Shown one piece after another: positions 51,398 through 59,906 of a stretch of 64,000 bases of DNA. The notes below the pieces were generated by a model that saw only the letters and a program-made list of their open reading frames with translations, made no database searches and was not told the origin of the DNA. The position numbers were made by a program, and so were the translations under genes. The stretch's first letter is position 1; every line of letters begins with the position of its first letter. The stretch is from JAJECS01 sp965219705 (GTDB lineage Bacteria; Chloroflexota; UBA11872). The DNA lies in the NCBI GenBank assembly GCA_965219705.1, contig OZ244789.1, positions 868,001-932,000 on the forward strand, read 5' to 3'.

Positions 51398-52014
51398 GCG
51401 GCTATGCGGGATCGGGGCCGCGCGAAATACTTTCTGGTCTCACGCAGTGGACGGTGGGCTGGGCCCGGTATCCGCTGGAGTCATACATCATCGAACAGCC
51501 GTCGGGGTGCGTGGTGATCGATCCCAGCGACTACCCGCCACGCAGCATCGGCGCCATCGAGCGCTACGGCGTGAGCCACATTCTGCTCACCAACCACTAC
51601 CACGAGCGGGCCGCCGCGATCGTGCGCGGAAGGTTCGGCGCGGAAGTCTGGGCGCCCGAGGGGGACACGGCCGAGCTGGAGTCGGGCGCGCCCGATCACG
51701 TGTACAACACCGCCACGGAGCTTCCGGCGGGGCTGCAAGCAATTTCCCTGGGCACGATCACCGAAGGCGAGCACGCGCTGCTGTGGCCCGAAAATCGCGG
51801 CGTGCTCTTCGTCGGCGACGCGCTGGGCACCATCAGCTATTGGACGCACGACGAGGGCCGAGTCGGCGCACACCCGCGGGCGCGGCCGCCGCATGCCCTC
51901 ACGGACCTGCTGGACCTGCCATTCACCTCGCTGGCCGTGGGGCACGGCGAGCCGATCCTCGATGTTGCCAAGGAAGCCCTGCGCCGCTACCTGAGCGAGG
52001 CCGTGGATGGCTGA
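51394..52014 (+). CDS. MBL-fold hydrolase-like protein with altered metal site, 206 aa
   Basis: Metallo-beta-lactamase-fold protein inside the pyr operon, translationally coupled at both ends (ATGA with pyrB, 8-base overlap with pyrC). The HxHxDH loop reads NHYHERA: H68 and H70 remain, but Asp and the following His are Arg72 and Ala73. The bridging Asp is kept (FVGDALG, D142) and the final His is kept (VGHGEP, H184). It could bind one metal ion, or be non-catalytic. Not a standard pyrimidine enzyme; role unknown. Confidence 0.82.
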   Translation: MSGYAGSGPREILSGLTQWTVGWARYPLESYIIEQPSGCVVIDPSDYPPRSIGAIERYGVSHILLTNHYHERAAAIVRGRFGAEVWAPEGDTAELESGAPDHVYNTATELPAGLQAISLGTITEGEHALLWPENRGVLFVGDALGTISYWTHDEGRVGAHPRARPPHALTDLLDLPFTSLAVGHGEPILDVAKEALRRYLSEAVDG

Positions 52015-53365
52015 GAACGCGCCACTTGTCATTCGGGGCGGCCGGATCATCGATCCGGCAAATGGGGTCGACCGAGTCGGTGACGTCCTGATCGAAGATG
52101 GACGGCTGGTGAGCCTCGGCGAGGTGGGCGCGCAGCTGCCGCTGGGATCGCCGCGCGTGATCGATGCGACGGGTCGCGTGGTCGCGCCGGGGTTCGTGGA
52201 CGTTCACGCGCACCTGCGGGTCCCGGGGTTCGAGTACAAGGAAGACCTCGCCAGCGGCACCGCGGCCGCGGCGGCAGGCGGCTTCACCACGGTGTGCGCC
52301 ATGCCCAACACCGACCCCGTGCTCGACTCGCGCAGCGTCATCGAGGGATTGCTGGAGCAGATCGAGCGGCATGCCGTGGTTCGCGTGCTGCCCCTGGCGG
52401 CGATCACCTGCGGCCAGAACGGTCGTCAGCTCGTCGAAATGATCGATCTGGCCGAGGCCGGTGTGGTCGGGTTTACCGACGACGGCCGCCCGCTGGCCGA
52501 CACGGCGCTGATGCGCCACGCCCTGGAATACGCGCGCCCGCTCGGGCTTCCCGTCGCCAACCACTGTGAGGACCCCGCCTTGACGGTCGGCACCGCGATG
52601 CACGAGGGCGTGGTGAGCGCACGGCTCGGGCTGCCGGGCACACCCCGGCAGGCCGAAGAGATCATGCTCGGGCGAGACCTGTTGCTGGCCGAGCTGACCG
52701 GCGGGCGCTACCACTGCCTGCACGTGACCTCGGGCGGTTCCGTCGACCTGATACGGCAGGCAAAGTCGCGCGGGGCCAACGTGACCGCGGAAGTCACGCC
52801 GCATCACCTGACGTTGACCTGCGACGTAGTGGCCGGGCGGGACGATCCGGTGAGCGCCGCCCTGCCGCCCTACGACGGCAACACCAAGGTCGCGCCGCCG
52901 CTGCGCGAGCAGGCCGACACCGAGCGCCTGCTGGAGGCGCTGCGCGACGGAACCATCGACTGCATCGCCACCGACCACGCACCGCACGCGGTGCACGAGA
53001 AGGACATCGAGTACGCCGACGCGGCCGTCGGTTTCAGCGCCTTCGAGACCGCCCTGCAGAGCGTGCTGGGCCTGGTGCACACGGAGCAGCTGGACCTGGC
53101 GTTCGCCATTCGAATGCTGACGAGCGCGCCCGCCCAGGTGTACGGCCTGCCCCATGGAACGCTCACGCCGGGCGCCGCCGCCGACGTGGTGATCTTCGAT
53201 CCCGACGAGGAGACGGTCATCGACCCGAGCGCGTTCCGCTCGAAAGGGCGCAACACCCCGCTGGCGGGCCTCCCGATGCTGGGCGTGGTGCAGCAGACGA
53301 TCGTGGACGGATCGGTGGTCTACGATCGCGCGGCGGCCGCGCCTGAGTTGATACATGCGGGCTGA
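52007..53365 (+). CDS. pyrC: Dihydroorotase (type I), 452 aa
   Basis: Cyclises carbamoyl aspartate to dihydroorotate. Metal-binding DVHAHLR at 65-71, CAMPNTDPVLD, the His in VTPHHLTLT and the catalytic Asp in ATDHAPH are present, as in Bacillus-type dihydroorotases. The usual HLREPG is HLRVPG here. ATG at 52007 overlaps the MBL-like gene by 8 bases, and its stop overlaps carA. Confidence 0.96.
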   Translation: MAENAPLVIRGGRIIDPANGVDRVGDVLIEDGRLVSLGEVGAQLPLGSPRVIDATGRVVAPGFVDVHAHLRVPGFEYKEDLASGTAAAAAGGFTTVCAMPNTDPVLDSRSVIEGLLEQIERHAVVRVLPLAAITCGQNGRQLVEMIDLAEAGVVGFTDDGRPLADTALMRHALEYARPLGLPVANHCEDPALTVGTAMHEGVVSARLGLPGTPRQAEEIMLGRDLLLAELTGGRYHCLHVTSGGSVDLIRQAKSRGANVTAEVTPHHLTLTCDVVAGRDDPVSAALPPYDGNTKVAPPLREQADTERLLEALRDGTIDCIATDHAPHAVHEKDIEYADAAVGFSAFETALQSVLGLVHTEQLDLAFAIRMLTSAPAQVYGLPHGTLTPGAAADVVIFDPDEETVIDPSAFRSKGRNTPLAGLPMLGVVQQTIVDGSVVYDRAAAAPELIHAG

Positions 53366-54557
53366 GCCGTCCGTCCTGGCACTCGCCACGGGCAACGTGT
53401 TCTTCGGCTACGGGTTCGGCAGCAGCGAGCCGTCCGAGGGCGAGGTGGTCTTCAATACCAGCATGACGGGATACCAGGAAATCACGACCGACGCGTCCTA
53501 TCGGGGGCAGATCGTGACGCTGACGTACCCGTTGATCAACAACTACGGCGTCAACGCCGACGACGTCGAGTCGCGCCGCCCATGGATCGCCGGTCTGGTC
53601 GTGCGCGAGCTCGCGCCGACATCCAGCAACTGGCGCGCGTCCGGAGGCTTGAGTGAGTTTCTGGACGGGCACGGCATCGCGGGGATCATGGGGGTCGACA
53701 CGCGGGCGCTGGTTCGGGTGATCCGCCGCACGGGGCCAGCGCCCGGCCGGCTCGTTCGCGCTCCTCAAGACATCGCACGCGGCGCCACGACGTTCCACTG
53801 GTTGCGGGGGACGCATCCGGGCGCGTCAACCTGGGCCGAGAGCGAGGTCGAGCGCGCGCGGGGCCTGCCGGCCTATGACGACCAGGCATTTGTGGCCGAA
53901 GTGACCGTCCCCGAGCCATTTACCGCCACCAGCGCACCGTGGGCGCCCTGGCCGGAGCCGCGTCGGCGCGAGCGGGAACCTCGCATCGCGCTCCTGGACA
54001 TTGGCGTAAAGACGAACATCGTGCGCTCGCTCGCCCGCCGGGGCGCTCGCGTGCACGTGCTGCCCTACGGCTCCACCCCAGAGGACATCGACGCCCTACA
54101 GCCCGATGGGGTTGTCGTGGGCAACGGACCGGGCGATCCGACGCAGGCCGACCAAGCGGTCGACACAGTGCGGGCCATGATCGGCCGCTATCCCCTGATG
54201 GGCATCTGCCTCGGGCATCAAGTGCTGGGGCTGGCCATCGGGGCCACCACGAGCCGCTTGCCATTCGGCCACCGCGGCGCGAACCACCCTGTGCAGGACC
54301 TCGCGGATGGACGCGTGCACATCACCTCGCAGAACCACGGCTATCAGGTGGATGCGGACTCGATTCCCGCCGAGAGCGGATTCACCGTGAGTCACATCAA
54401 TCTGAACGATGGCTCGGTCGAAGGATTGAGCCACGAACGCCTCCCCGTATTTTCTATCCAATATCACCCCGAGGCCAGTCCGGGACCCCAGGACAACCAG
54501 TACCTCTTCGACCGCTTCCTGGACGCGATCGAGGACACAGGCGGTCACGCAGCTTGA
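53355..54557 (+). CDS. carA: Carbamoyl-phosphate synthase small (glutaminase) subunit, 400 aa
   Basis: Supplies ammonia from glutamine to CarB. N-terminal FFGYGFGSSEPSEGEVVFNT and MTGYQEI; the amidotransferase domain has the nucleophile in GICLGHQVLGLA and the His/Glu in IQYHPEASPGP. ATG at 53355 overlaps pyrC by 11 bases. Eighteen bases separate it from carB. Confidence 0.96.
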   Translation: MRAEPSVLALATGNVFFGYGFGSSEPSEGEVVFNTSMTGYQEITTDASYRGQIVTLTYPLINNYGVNADDVESRRPWIAGLVVRELAPTSSNWRASGGLSEFLDGHGIAGIMGVDTRALVRVIRRTGPAPGRLVRAPQDIARGATTFHWLRGTHPGASTWAESEVERARGLPAYDDQAFVAEVTVPEPFTATSAPWAPWPEPRRREREPRIALLDIGVKTNIVRSLARRGARVHVLPYGSTPEDIDALQPDGVVVGNGPGDPTQADQAVDTVRAMIGRYPLMGICLGHQVLGLAIGATTSRLPFGHRGANHPVQDLADGRVHITSQNHGYQVDADSIPAESGFTVSHINLNDGSVEGLSHERLPVFSIQYHPEASPGPQDNQYLFDRFLDAIEDTGGHAA

Positions 54558-54575
54558 CGGCTCGACGACATATCC

Positions 54576-57500
54576 GTGGCTGACATCGACAGCGTGCTGG
54601 TCATCGGCTCGGGGCCGATCGTGATTGGTCAGGCGGCGGAGTTCGACTACGCCGGCACGCAGGCCTGCAAGGCCCTGCGTGAGGAAGGCGTGCGCTCGAT
54701 CCTGGTGAACTCGAACCCGGCGACCATCATGACGGACGAAGGCATCGCCGATCGGGTGTATATCGAGCCGCTCACCCGCGACGTTCTGGCGCGCGTCATC
54801 GAGCGGGAGCGGCCGCAAGGACTGCTGGCGTCCATGGGCGGGCAAACCGGCCTCAATATGGCCGTTGAACTGGCCGAGGCGGGCATCTTGGAGGCTTCCG
54901 GCGTGCGCCTCCTGGGCACGCCGCTGCAGGCCATCCAAGACGCGGAAGACCGGGAGCGATTTCGATCGCTGATGCATCGCATCGGCGAACCCGTGCCCGA
55001 GAGTCGCACGGTGACCTCGCTCCCCGAGGCCTGGGATTTTGCGCGTTCGTGCGGCTTCCCGCTCGTGGTGCGTCCGGCGTACACGCTCGGCGGCACGGGT
55101 GGAGGATTCGCGCGGCATGAGGACGAGTTCGAGGCGGTAGTGAACACCGGGCTGCAGGCGAGTCCAATCGGGCAGGTTCTGGTTGAGCGCTCGCTGGCTG
55201 GGTGGAAAGAGATCGAGTACGAGGTGATGCGCGATGGCGCCGACAACTGCATCACCGTATGCAACATGGAGAACTTCGACCCGATGGGCGTGCACACGGG
55301 CGACTCGATCGTGTTCGCGCCCAGCCAAACCCTCAGCGACAAGGAATATCAGATGCTCCGCTCCGCAGCGCTGCGGATCATCCGCGCGCTGCGCGTGGAG
55401 GGCGGGTGCAACGTCCAGTTCGCGCTCGATCCCTCGTCCTTCGCGTACGCGGTGATCGAGGTGAACCCGCGTGTGAGCCGGTCATCGGCGCTGGCGTCCA
55501 AGGCAACGGGCTACCCGATCGCCCGCATCGCCGCGAAGATCGCCCTGGGCCGCCGGCTCGACGAGCTGCCCAACCCCATCACCCAAAGAACCTGCGCCGC
55601 GTTCGAGCCCGCGCTGGACTATGTGGTGACGAAGATTCCGCGGTGGCCGTTCGACAAGTTTGCGCACGCCGATCGGCGTCTGGGCACCCAGATGAAGGCC
55701 ACGGGCGAGGTGATGGCAATCGAGCGGACGATCGAGGCCAGTCTCAACAAAGCCGTCCGCGGGCTCGAGATCGGTGGCCGCACGTTGATCTGGGAAGACC
55801 CGGCGTGGGCCAATGACACGGAGGCCATCTGGTGGCGCATCGACCACGGACATGATGAGCGGCTCTGGGCCATCATGGCGGCGCTGCGGCGCGGCGCGGC
55901 GCCGGCGGAGATCGCGCGGCGGTCGCGCATCGACGTGTTTTTCGTCGAGAAGCTCGCCAGCATCCACGCCATGGAGCGCCGCTTGCTCGACGAGCCGCTG
56001 ACGGCCGATCTCCTGTGGGACGCCAAGCGGATGGGCTTTTCCGACGACATGATCGCCGCGCTGGCGGACGAGTTGCCGCAGCGTGTGCGCGAGCGCCGCG
56101 AGGCCTACGGAATCACGCCTGTGTACAAGATGGTGGATACCTGCGCGGCCGAGTTTGATGCCGTCACGCCCTATTACTGGAGCACCTACGAGCACGAAAA
56201 CGAGGCGCAGCCGGAGTCCGACTCGCCGGCGGTCGTCATCGGCAGCGGGCCGATTCGCATCGGTCAGGGCATCGAGTTCGACTACTGCTCCGTTCACGCG
56301 GCATGGGCCTTGCAGGCGGCGGGACGCGCCAGCGTGATGATCAATTCGAACCCCGAGACCGTGAGCACCGACTTCGACTCGTCTACGCGGCTGTATTTCG
56401 AGGCGCTTGACGTCGAAAGCGTGGCGGATGTGCTCAGCAATGAGGGACGGCACGCCGAGATGCCGCCCGCCATCGCGCAGTTTGGCGGCCAGACGGCGAT
56501 CAACCTGGCGGAGCCGCTCTACACGCTGGGCTATGAGATCGCGGGCAGCGGCCCGGCAAGCATCGACGAGGCGGAGGATCGGGCCAAGTTTGACCGCTTC
56601 CTCGAGCGGCTAGGGCTGCTGCGCCCGCCGGGGGCAACGGTGACCCAAATTCGAGACGCCTTGACCGTGGCGGAGCAGCTGGAGTACCCGGTGCTCGTGC
56701 GCCCGTCGTATGTCTTGGGCGGGCGCGCCATGGAGATCGTGGACAACCGGGCGGAGCTCGAACGCTACATCCGCGAGGTCACCCAGCCATCGCCGCAACG
56801 CCCGGTACTCATTGACAAGTATTTGCAGGGTCGGGAGCTTGAAGTCGACGCGATCTGCGACGGCAAGCACGCGCTGATTCCCGGAATCATGGAACATATC
56901 GAGCGGGCCGGCGTCCACTCGGGCGACAGTTTTGCCGTGTATCCGCCAGTCACCGCGTCGGCGGCGACGCAGGCGGCGATTCTGGACGCCACGCGGCAGA
57001 TTTGCGCGGGGCTCGGCGCGCGCGGGCTCGTCAACGTGCAGTACGTGGAGTACGGCGGCGACGTCTACGTGCTGGAGGTGAACCCGCGGGCCAGCCGCAC
57101 CGTACCGTTCTTGAGCAAGGCCACCGGGATTCCCATGGTGCGCCTGGCGATGCAGACGCTACTGGGCGCGTCCCTCGCCGAGTTGGGCTGGGAACCGGGC
57201 CTGGCGCCGGTGCCCGACTTGGTCGCGGTCAAGGCGCCGGTGTTCTCGATGGCCAAGCTCTCGGGCGTGGATACCTACCTGGGTCCGGAGATGAAGAGTA
57301 CCGGCGAAGTCATGGGCGTTGATCGGGCGTTTCCGCCGGCCCTGCTGAAGGCCATGATCGCCGCGGGCAACGCGCTTCCGCCCGAGGGCGACGTGCTGCT
57401 CTCGATCGCCGACCGCGACAAGCCCGAGGCGGCCGACATCATCCGACGCTTGGACGAGCTCGGCTACGGGCTCGCCGCCACCGAAGGCACCGCACGCTTC

Positions 57501-57797
57501 ATTCAGGGTCTGGGGCTGCGCGCGCGCACGGTGGCCAAGCTGCGGGCCGGCACCCCGAACGTCGAGCAGTTCATTCGATCGGGCAGCAGCGTGCTGGTCA
57601 TCAACACGCTCACCGGCGGCCGCGAGACGCTGCAAGATGGCCACTACATGCGACGCGCGGCCGCGGAGACGCGCACCCCCTGCCTGACGACGCTGGAGAC
57701 GGTGCGCACGCTCCTGGAGGCGCTGGGTACGACGCGGGGCGCGTACGACGTGCGCACGATCGACGAGTACCGCGGCGCGGCGCCGGCCTCGGCGTGA
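54576..57797 (+). CDS. carB: Carbamoyl-phosphate synthase large subunit, 1073 aa
   Basis: Uses bicarbonate, two ATP and CarA-derived ammonia to make carbamoyl phosphate. Two ATP-grasp halves are visible, each with its own N-terminal motif (VIGSGPIVIGQAAEFDYAG near residue 9 and VIGSGPIRIGQGIEFDYCS near 551), and each with a VNPRVSR/VNPRASRT segment. A C-terminal allosteric MGS-like domain (VLLSIADRDKPEAADIIRRL) is present. GTG start at 54576; stop overlaps pyrK (GTGA). Normal length. Confidence 0.97.
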   Translation: MADIDSVLVIGSGPIVIGQAAEFDYAGTQACKALREEGVRSILVNSNPATIMTDEGIADRVYIEPLTRDVLARVIERERPQGLLASMGGQTGLNMAVELAEAGILEASGVRLLGTPLQAIQDAEDRERFRSLMHRIGEPVPESRTVTSLPEAWDFARSCGFPLVVRPAYTLGGTGGGFARHEDEFEAVVNTGLQASPIGQVLVERSLAGWKEIEYEVMRDGADNCITVCNMENFDPMGVHTGDSIVFAPSQTLSDKEYQMLRSAALRIIRALRVEGGCNVQFALDPSSFAYAVIEVNPRVSRSSALASKATGYPIARIAAKIALGRRLDELPNPITQRTCAAFEPALDYVVTKIPRWPFDKFAHADRRLGTQMKATGEVMAIERTIEASLNKAVRGLEIGGRTLIWEDPAWANDTEAIWWRIDHGHDERLWAIMAALRRGAAPAEIARRSRIDVFFVEKLASIHAMERRLLDEPLTADLLWDAKRMGFSDDMIAALADELPQRVRERREAYGITPVYKMVDTCAAEFDAVTPYYWSTYEHENEAQPESDSPAVVIGSGPIRIGQGIEFDYCSVHAAWALQAAGRASVMINSNPETVSTDFDSSTRLYFEALDVESVADVLSNEGRHAEMPPAIAQFGGQTAINLAEPLYTLGYEIAGSGPASIDEAEDRAKFDRFLERLGLLRPPGATVTQIRDALTVAEQLEYPVLVRPSYVLGGRAMEIVDNRAELERYIREVTQPSPQRPVLIDKYLQGRELEVDAICDGKHALIPGIMEHIERAGVHSGDSFAVYPPVTASAATQAAILDATRQICAGLGARGLVNVQYVEYGGDVYVLEVNPRASRTVPFLSKATGIPMVRLAMQTLLGASLAELGWEPGLAPVPDLVAVKAPVFSMAKLSGVDTYLGPEMKSTGEVMGVDRAFPPALLKAMIAAGNALPPEGDVLLSIADRDKPEAADIIRRLDELGYGLAATEGTARFIQGLGLRARTVAKLRAGTPNVEQFIRSGSSVLVINTLTGGRETLQDGHYMRRAAAETRTPCLTTLETVRTLLEALGTTRGAYDVRTIDEYRGAAPASA

Positions 57798-58597
57798 AGG
57801 CGCTCCAGGAGTCGGCACGGGTCATCCGCAACGAGCGGATCACCGAGCGCCTGTGGTGGTGCACGTACGAATCGCCGGGCATTGCGGCAACCGCACGCGC
57901 GGGACAGTTTGCCCACGCGCTATGCGGCGACCCTTCGAGCTACGACCCGATGCTGCGACGGCCGCTGAGCTTCAGTCGCGTGGATCCGGCACGGGGTCGC
58001 ATCGCGTTCCTGATCGACGTCGTCGGGCGCGGCACCGACTGGCTGGTGCGGCAGGAGCCTGGAACGGATATCGACTTGCTCGGCCCGCTTGGGACCTGGT
58101 TCGAGTGGCAGCCAGGCGCCAGGCGAGCCCTCATGGTCGGCGGGGGCATCGGCCTGGCGCCGTTGCTGGTGCTGGCCGACGGTGCCGCGGCGGCCGGAGT
58201 GGATACGACCATTCTGTGTGGGGCCCGGGATGCCGGGGGCCTAACCCCCCTTGCCTGGATCCCGGAGTCGGCCACCTATCGCACCGCGACGGACGACGGC
58301 TCGCAGGGCCACGCCGGCGTGATCACCGAGCTGGTCCCCGATTGGTGGGACTGGGCGCAGCAGGTGTTCGTGTGCGGGCCAACACCAATGCTCCACGCAA
58401 TGTCGCACCTTACCGCCACGCTGGGACTACACCAGGGTCAGCGACCGGTCTTCGCGTCGCTTGAGGCGCGCATGGGGTGCGCCATGGGCGTGTGCTATTC
58501 GTGCGTGGTGCGGACCACGCACGGAGTGAAGCGCGTGTGTAGGGATGGACCAGTCTTCCGCCAGGACTCGCTCTCGTGGGAATGGAGCCACGACTAG
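57794..58597 (+). CDS. pyrK: Dihydroorotate dehydrogenase electron-transfer subunit, 267 aa
   Basis: FAD/2Fe-2S subunit of class 1B dihydroorotate dehydrogenase, passing electrons to NAD. FAD-binding RRPLSFSRVD from 55, dinucleotide-binding LMVGGGIGLAPLLVL, FVCGPTPML, and cluster ligands C229, C234, C237 and C249. GTG start overlaps the carB stop. The partner pyrD is not next in the window, although it usually follows pyrK. Confidence 0.93.
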   Translation: MKALQESARVIRNERITERLWWCTYESPGIAATARAGQFAHALCGDPSSYDPMLRRPLSFSRVDPARGRIAFLIDVVGRGTDWLVRQEPGTDIDLLGPLGTWFEWQPGARRALMVGGGIGLAPLLVLADGAAAAGVDTTILCGARDAGGLTPLAWIPESATYRTATDDGSQGHAGVITELVPDWWDWAQQVFVCGPTPMLHAMSHLTATLGLHQGQRPVFASLEARMGCAMGVCYSCVVRTTHGVKRVCRDGPVFRQDSLSWEWSHD

Positions 58598-58658
58598 ACC
58601 ATCCAGCAGCGCACCACTTACGGAATCACACGGCCGCAGCTAAGGATAGGTGCGCGGG

Positions 58659-58681
58659 GTAGGCGGAGATCTACCTCCTAC
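58659..58681. terminator. Imperfect palindrome after pyrK
   Basis: Arms GTAGG (58659-58663) and CCTAC (58677-58681) with partial pairing inside, 62 bases after the pyrK stop. No T run. It could be a weak terminator of the pyr operon or an operator for the next gene. Confidence 0.3.
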
Positions 58682-58796
58682 AGCCGCGATTATGTCCTAT
58701 ATAGCTTCAATTCTGGAGCAGCTCTTGCACACGACGAGTCACATGTGCCATGATTAGCGCGGCCGGCTTCGCGTATCTGTAGGAGTGGAGAATCGA

Positions 58797-59057
58797 ATGA
58801 AGCTCAAAGAGGTGGTATCTACCAGCGACTGGCAGCAGCGGCCGCAGCGGTCTCGGCGCATCAGCCCTGAGATTCGCGAGATCGTCGACCGTCTAAATAA
58901 GACGGGGCGTGGCGAATGGGTAGTCATAAGCCTCACGGATCAGGAGAAGAAGCGCCAGCCGACGATTCGCGGCCGGATTCAATCGGCTGCCGCGCAGTCC
59001 GGCTTCAAGGTGAAGTTCGAAATGCGGGCGGGCGATCTAGGCGTACAGAAGGCCTAA
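58797..59057 (+). CDS. Small hypothetical protein, 86 aa
   Basis: No family recognised. The protein is charged and soluble (MKLKEVVSTSDWQQRPQRSR, then ISPEIREIVDRLNKTGRGEW and LTDQEKKRQPTIRGRIQSAA), with a beta-alpha pattern but no cysteine or membrane segment. ATG at 58797 has AGGAG and GGAG within 12 bases upstream. TTGCAC at 58725 with CATGAT at 58749 is a weak promoter candidate. Its intergenic flanks are less GC-rich than surrounding genes. Confidence 0.65.
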   Translation: MKLKEVVSTSDWQQRPQRSRRISPEIREIVDRLNKTGRGEWVVISLTDQEKKRQPTIRGRIQSAAAQSGFKVKFEMRAGDLGVQKA

Positions 59058-59065
59058 GCCCAATC

Positions 59066-59084
59066 CGACGGCCACTGGCCGTCG
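59066..59084. terminator. Perfect 8-base hairpin after the small gene
   Basis: CGACGGCC-ACT-GGCCGTCG, starting 9 bases after the stop at 59057. The stem is strong but only TAAAT follows, so termination may be inefficient. Confidence 0.45.
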
Positions 59085-59447
59085 TAAATCGAAGCACGGA
59101 GGCGCTCAGGCATCAGTCTTTGGCCGTCCGCGCACCACAACGGCCGGTGGTTCGTTTACGGCATCGGATTCCTAGGCTCGGGCTCCTAGTGCCATGTCGG
59201 TTAGGGCTGCTGGGCCATTTGATTCAAGATGCAGTCGCCCTGCATGCGGCAGGTCGGGCTACTCACACGTCCGTTGCGGGCAGTCCCACCAACTCCAGGC
59301 ACGCGGGAGTCCAACGACTCACCCTGGCAGGTTGCTGATTTGTCCTAGATTGCTCGCTGCGCTCGGACTGACGAAGGGGACGCGGCGCGACTGAGGCCAC
59401 ACGGCAGGTCGGGCCCCGCTGATCTGCTCTTATAGCGCATACCGCAT
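59085..59447. other. Non-coding region, about 360 bases
   Basis: No credible gene or tRNA seen. Contains an exact 13-base direct repeat, CGGCAGGTCGGGC, at 59247-59259 and 59402-59414, and a TCGCTGCGCTCGGACTGACG segment of a kind often found in intergenic repeats of GC-rich genomes. It may be decayed sequence. Confidence 0.4.
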
Positions 59448-59906
59448 CTATTCGCGGCGCCAGGTCCGATTCCGCGAGCGCACGCCGGCGAGCAGGGCGG
59501 GGTCGAATGGTCGAGGTTGCGTGAACCCATCGGGCTGTGGATTCTCCGGCCTGAACCCTACTGCACGGCGCACCTTGGCACTGGTGTAGTAGACGTTGTA
59601 GGTCTGCGTGACCAGCGCAGTGAAGGCGTCGGGTTGGTCGGCTTCAACGGTTCGCAAGACCTCGGGCCGGGCCGCAGGCTCAAGCGCGGCGAACCCACGC
59701 GCCCCGGCAGCAATGTCGATGGCGCGCAGCGCTGCCAGGACAGGCCGCCGGATCTCCGGCTTATCCGCCAGGATGGCGTCCAGCCGCTGGGCGCCGCCGA
59801 TCTCGCCGGCCCCCGGCCGTTCGGCATCGGGCGGGACGATCACGTCGAGCACGGCGGTGGCGAGGCGTAGCTGGTCCTCGGTAAAGACTCGCGCCTCGGC
59901 GCTCAT
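59448..59906 (-). CDS. Gluconate 2-dehydrogenase subunit 3 family protein, 152 aa
   Basis: Small partner of GMC-type sugar/alcohol dehydrogenases. FTEDQLRLATAVLDVIVPPD, FTALVTQTYNVYYTSAKVRR and the C-terminal region fit Gluconate_2-dh3. Most relatives carry a Tat signal; none is seen here, so the complex may be cytoplasmic or exported by piggyback. ATG at 59906 overlaps the GMC stop (ATGA). Confidence 0.88.
   Translation of the reverse strand: MSAEARVFTEDQLRLATAVLDVIVPPDAERPGAGEIGGAQRLDAILADKPEIRRPVLAALRAIDIAAGARGFAALEPAARPEVLRTVEADQPDAFTALVTQTYNVYYTSAKVRRAVGFRPENPQPDGFTQPRPFDPALLAGVRSRNRTWRRE

Noticed and set aside
51923..53395. 490-codon open frame antisense to pyrC
   Set aside because: Shadow of a gene with complete dihydroorotase motifs; no motif of its own.
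59058..59447. tRNA or small structured RNA in the gene-free stretch
   Set aside because: No GGTTCGA-type T-loop with matching acceptor stem on either strand; only one short hairpin next to the upstream gene.
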